Positions 6,039 to 6,945 of a DNA stretch of 6,945 nt are shown one piece after another (position 1 is the stretch's first letter; each line of letters starts with the position of its first letter). The DNA lies in NCBI GenBank assembly GCA_026785795.1, contig JAJAZJ010000263.1:1-6945 (forward strand). Direction: 5' to 3'. The notes under the pieces were generated by a model. That model was not told the DNA's origin, searched no databases, and saw nothing but the letters and a program-made list of their open reading frames with translations. The translations under genes and the position numbers were made by a program. The stretch comes from Pseudoxanthomonas sp. (GTDB lineage: Bacteria; Pseudomonadota; Gammaproteobacteria; Xanthomonadales; Xanthomonadaceae).

Positions 6039-6945
6039 ATGACCAGCCAGCATGCCGCACAAGCCAGGATTCCGGCCACCTACATGCGCGGCGGCACCAG
6101 CAAGGGCGTGTTTTTCTGCCTGCAGGACCTGCCTAGCGCTGCACAGGTTCCGGGACTGGCGCGCGATGCGCTGTTGCTGCGGGTGATTGGTTCGCCCGAC
6201 CCCTATGGCAAGCACACCGACGGCATGGGTGGAGCGACGTCGAGCACCAGCAAGTGCGTGATTGTTTCCAAGTCGACCGTTGCCGCTCACGATGTCGACT
6301 ACCTGTATGGGCAGGTCAGCATCGACCGCGCGTTCGTTGACTGGAGTGGTAACTGCGGCAATCTTTCCTCGGCCGTGGGTCCGTTCGCGATCGCCCACGG
6401 CATGTTGGATCCCGCGCGCGTACCGCGGGACGGCTTGTGCACGGTTCGCATCTGGCAGGCCAATATCGGCAAGACCATCGTCTCCCACGTGCCAATGAGC
6501 AACGGCGAGGTGCAGGAAACCGGCGACTTCGAGCTGGATGGCGTCACCTTCCCGGCAGCGGAGATCGTGCTGGAGTTCATGGATCCCTCCGACGACGGCG
6601 ACGTGGGCGGATCCATGTTTCCCACCGGGAACCTGGTCGATGACCTTGTGGTGCCGGGTATCGGTACGCTGCAGGCCACCCTGATCAGCGCCGGCATCCC
6701 GACCGTGTTCGTCAACGCGTCGGCTATCGGCTACACCGGCACCGAACTGCAGCCGGCGATCAACCAGGACCTGGCGGCAGTGGCCAGGCTGGAGGCGATA
6801 CGCGTAGCGGGGGCGCTGCGCATGGGGCTGATCCGGACGCCGGCTGAAGCGCTCACACGCCAGCACACGCCCAAGGTGGCCTGGGTTGCGCCACCGATGG
6901 CCTATGTCGCCTCGAGCGGCAAGGCCATAGCGGCCGCCGATATCG
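6039..6945 (+). CDS. prpF: 2-methylaconitate isomerase PrpF (3' end beyond window)
   Basis: The first 302 residues are present. Family members are about 390-397 residues, so roughly 90-95 are missing past the right edge. PrpF has the diaminopimelate epimerase-like fold and isomerises the AcnD product to cis-2-methylaconitate, which a general aconitase can hydrate. The family signature MRGGTSKGVFF is at 16-26. SSTSKCVIVS (68-77) holds K72, and the GNCGNLSSAVGPFAI motif (104-118) holds C106. These correspond, shifted by one, to K73 and C107 reported as important in Shewanella PrpF (from memory). FMDPSDDGDVGGSMFPTG (180-197) is also family-like. Two GGA triplets (6027-6029 and 6032-6034) precede ATG 6039; the first has 9 bases of spacing. 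The 20-base gap after acnD points to cotranscription and paired function. No frameshift is seen in the visible part. Confidence 0.95.
   Translation, partial: MTSQHAAQARIPATYMRGGTSKGVFFCLQDLPSAAQVPGLARDALLLRVIGSPDPYGKHTDGMGGATSSTSKCVIVSKSTVAAHDVDYLYGQVSIDRAFVDWSGNCGNLSSAVGPFAIAHGMLDPARVPRDGLCTVRIWQANIGKTIVSHVPMSNGEVQETGDFELDGVTFPAAEIVLEFMDPSDDGDVGGSMFPTGNLVDDLVVPGIGTLQATLISAGIPTVFVNASAIGYTGTELQPAINQDLAAVARLEAIRVAGALRMGLIRTPAEALTRQHTPKVAWVAPPMAYVASSGKAIAAADI

Noticed and set aside
4219..6060. 613-codon open frame on the minus strand, antisense to acnD
   Set aside because: It lies opposite a strongly conserved aconitase-family gene in high-GC DNA, where such antisense frames are expected. Its translation is rich in His, Arg, Gly, Ala and Val with no recognisable domain.
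5952..6866. 304-codon minus-strand open frame antisense to prpF
   Set aside because: Shadow of prpF, whose conserved motifs are on the plus strand.
1..6945. A previously undescribed system hidden in the window
   Set aside because: The five genes belong to known families with expected lengths and active-site residues and form a known pathway. The gaps are short and hold only repeats or weak signals.

Overview
The window holds a methylcitrate-cycle (propionate degradation) gene cluster next to a malate dehydrogenase gene. All genes are on the + strand. DNA is GC-rich by eye, and the third codon positions of all five genes are strongly G/C biased. The MDH protein type, the prpB-prpC-acnD-prpF order and two kinds of intergenic repeat (G-rich heptamers before mdh; a C-rich stem-loop repeat before prpC) suggest a gammaproteobacterium of the Xanthomonadaceae/Lysobacteraceae (Xanthomonas, Stenotrophomonas, Lysobacter and relatives). 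That placement is from memory, not from a database search, and genus cannot be settled here.

Layout: 1-21 is a tandem heptamer repeat running in from the left edge; 31-1017 is mdh (complete); 1040-1070 is a strong intrinsic terminator; 1071-1144 is the prpB leader with a candidate -10 box and a small inverted repeat; 1145-2032 is prpB (methylisocitrate lyase); 2033-2189 is a gap with a repetitive stem-loop element; 2190-3338 is prpC (2-methylcitrate synthase); 3339-3423 is a plain gap; 3424-6018 is acnD (Fe/S 2-methylcitrate dehydratase); 6039-6945 is the first 302 codons of prpF, cut by the right edge.

Together: PrpC condenses propionyl-CoA with oxaloacetate to 2-methylcitrate. AcnD dehydrates it, PrpF isomerises the methylaconitate product, a general aconitase (not in the window) rehydrates it, and PrpB cleaves 2-methylisocitrate to pyruvate and succinate. 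This is the PrpD-independent AcnD/PrpF version of the cycle. MDH can regenerate the oxaloacetate used by PrpC, but the terminator indicates it is transcribed separately. No regulator (PrpR-type), no prpD and no propionyl-CoA synthetase gene lies in the window.

I found no evidence of an undescribed system. The genes are full-length and keep the expected catalytic residues, and no mobile element, CRISPR array or RNA gene is visible. The points most worth a second look are the two repeats and how they sit against the mdh and prpC ribosome binding sites.
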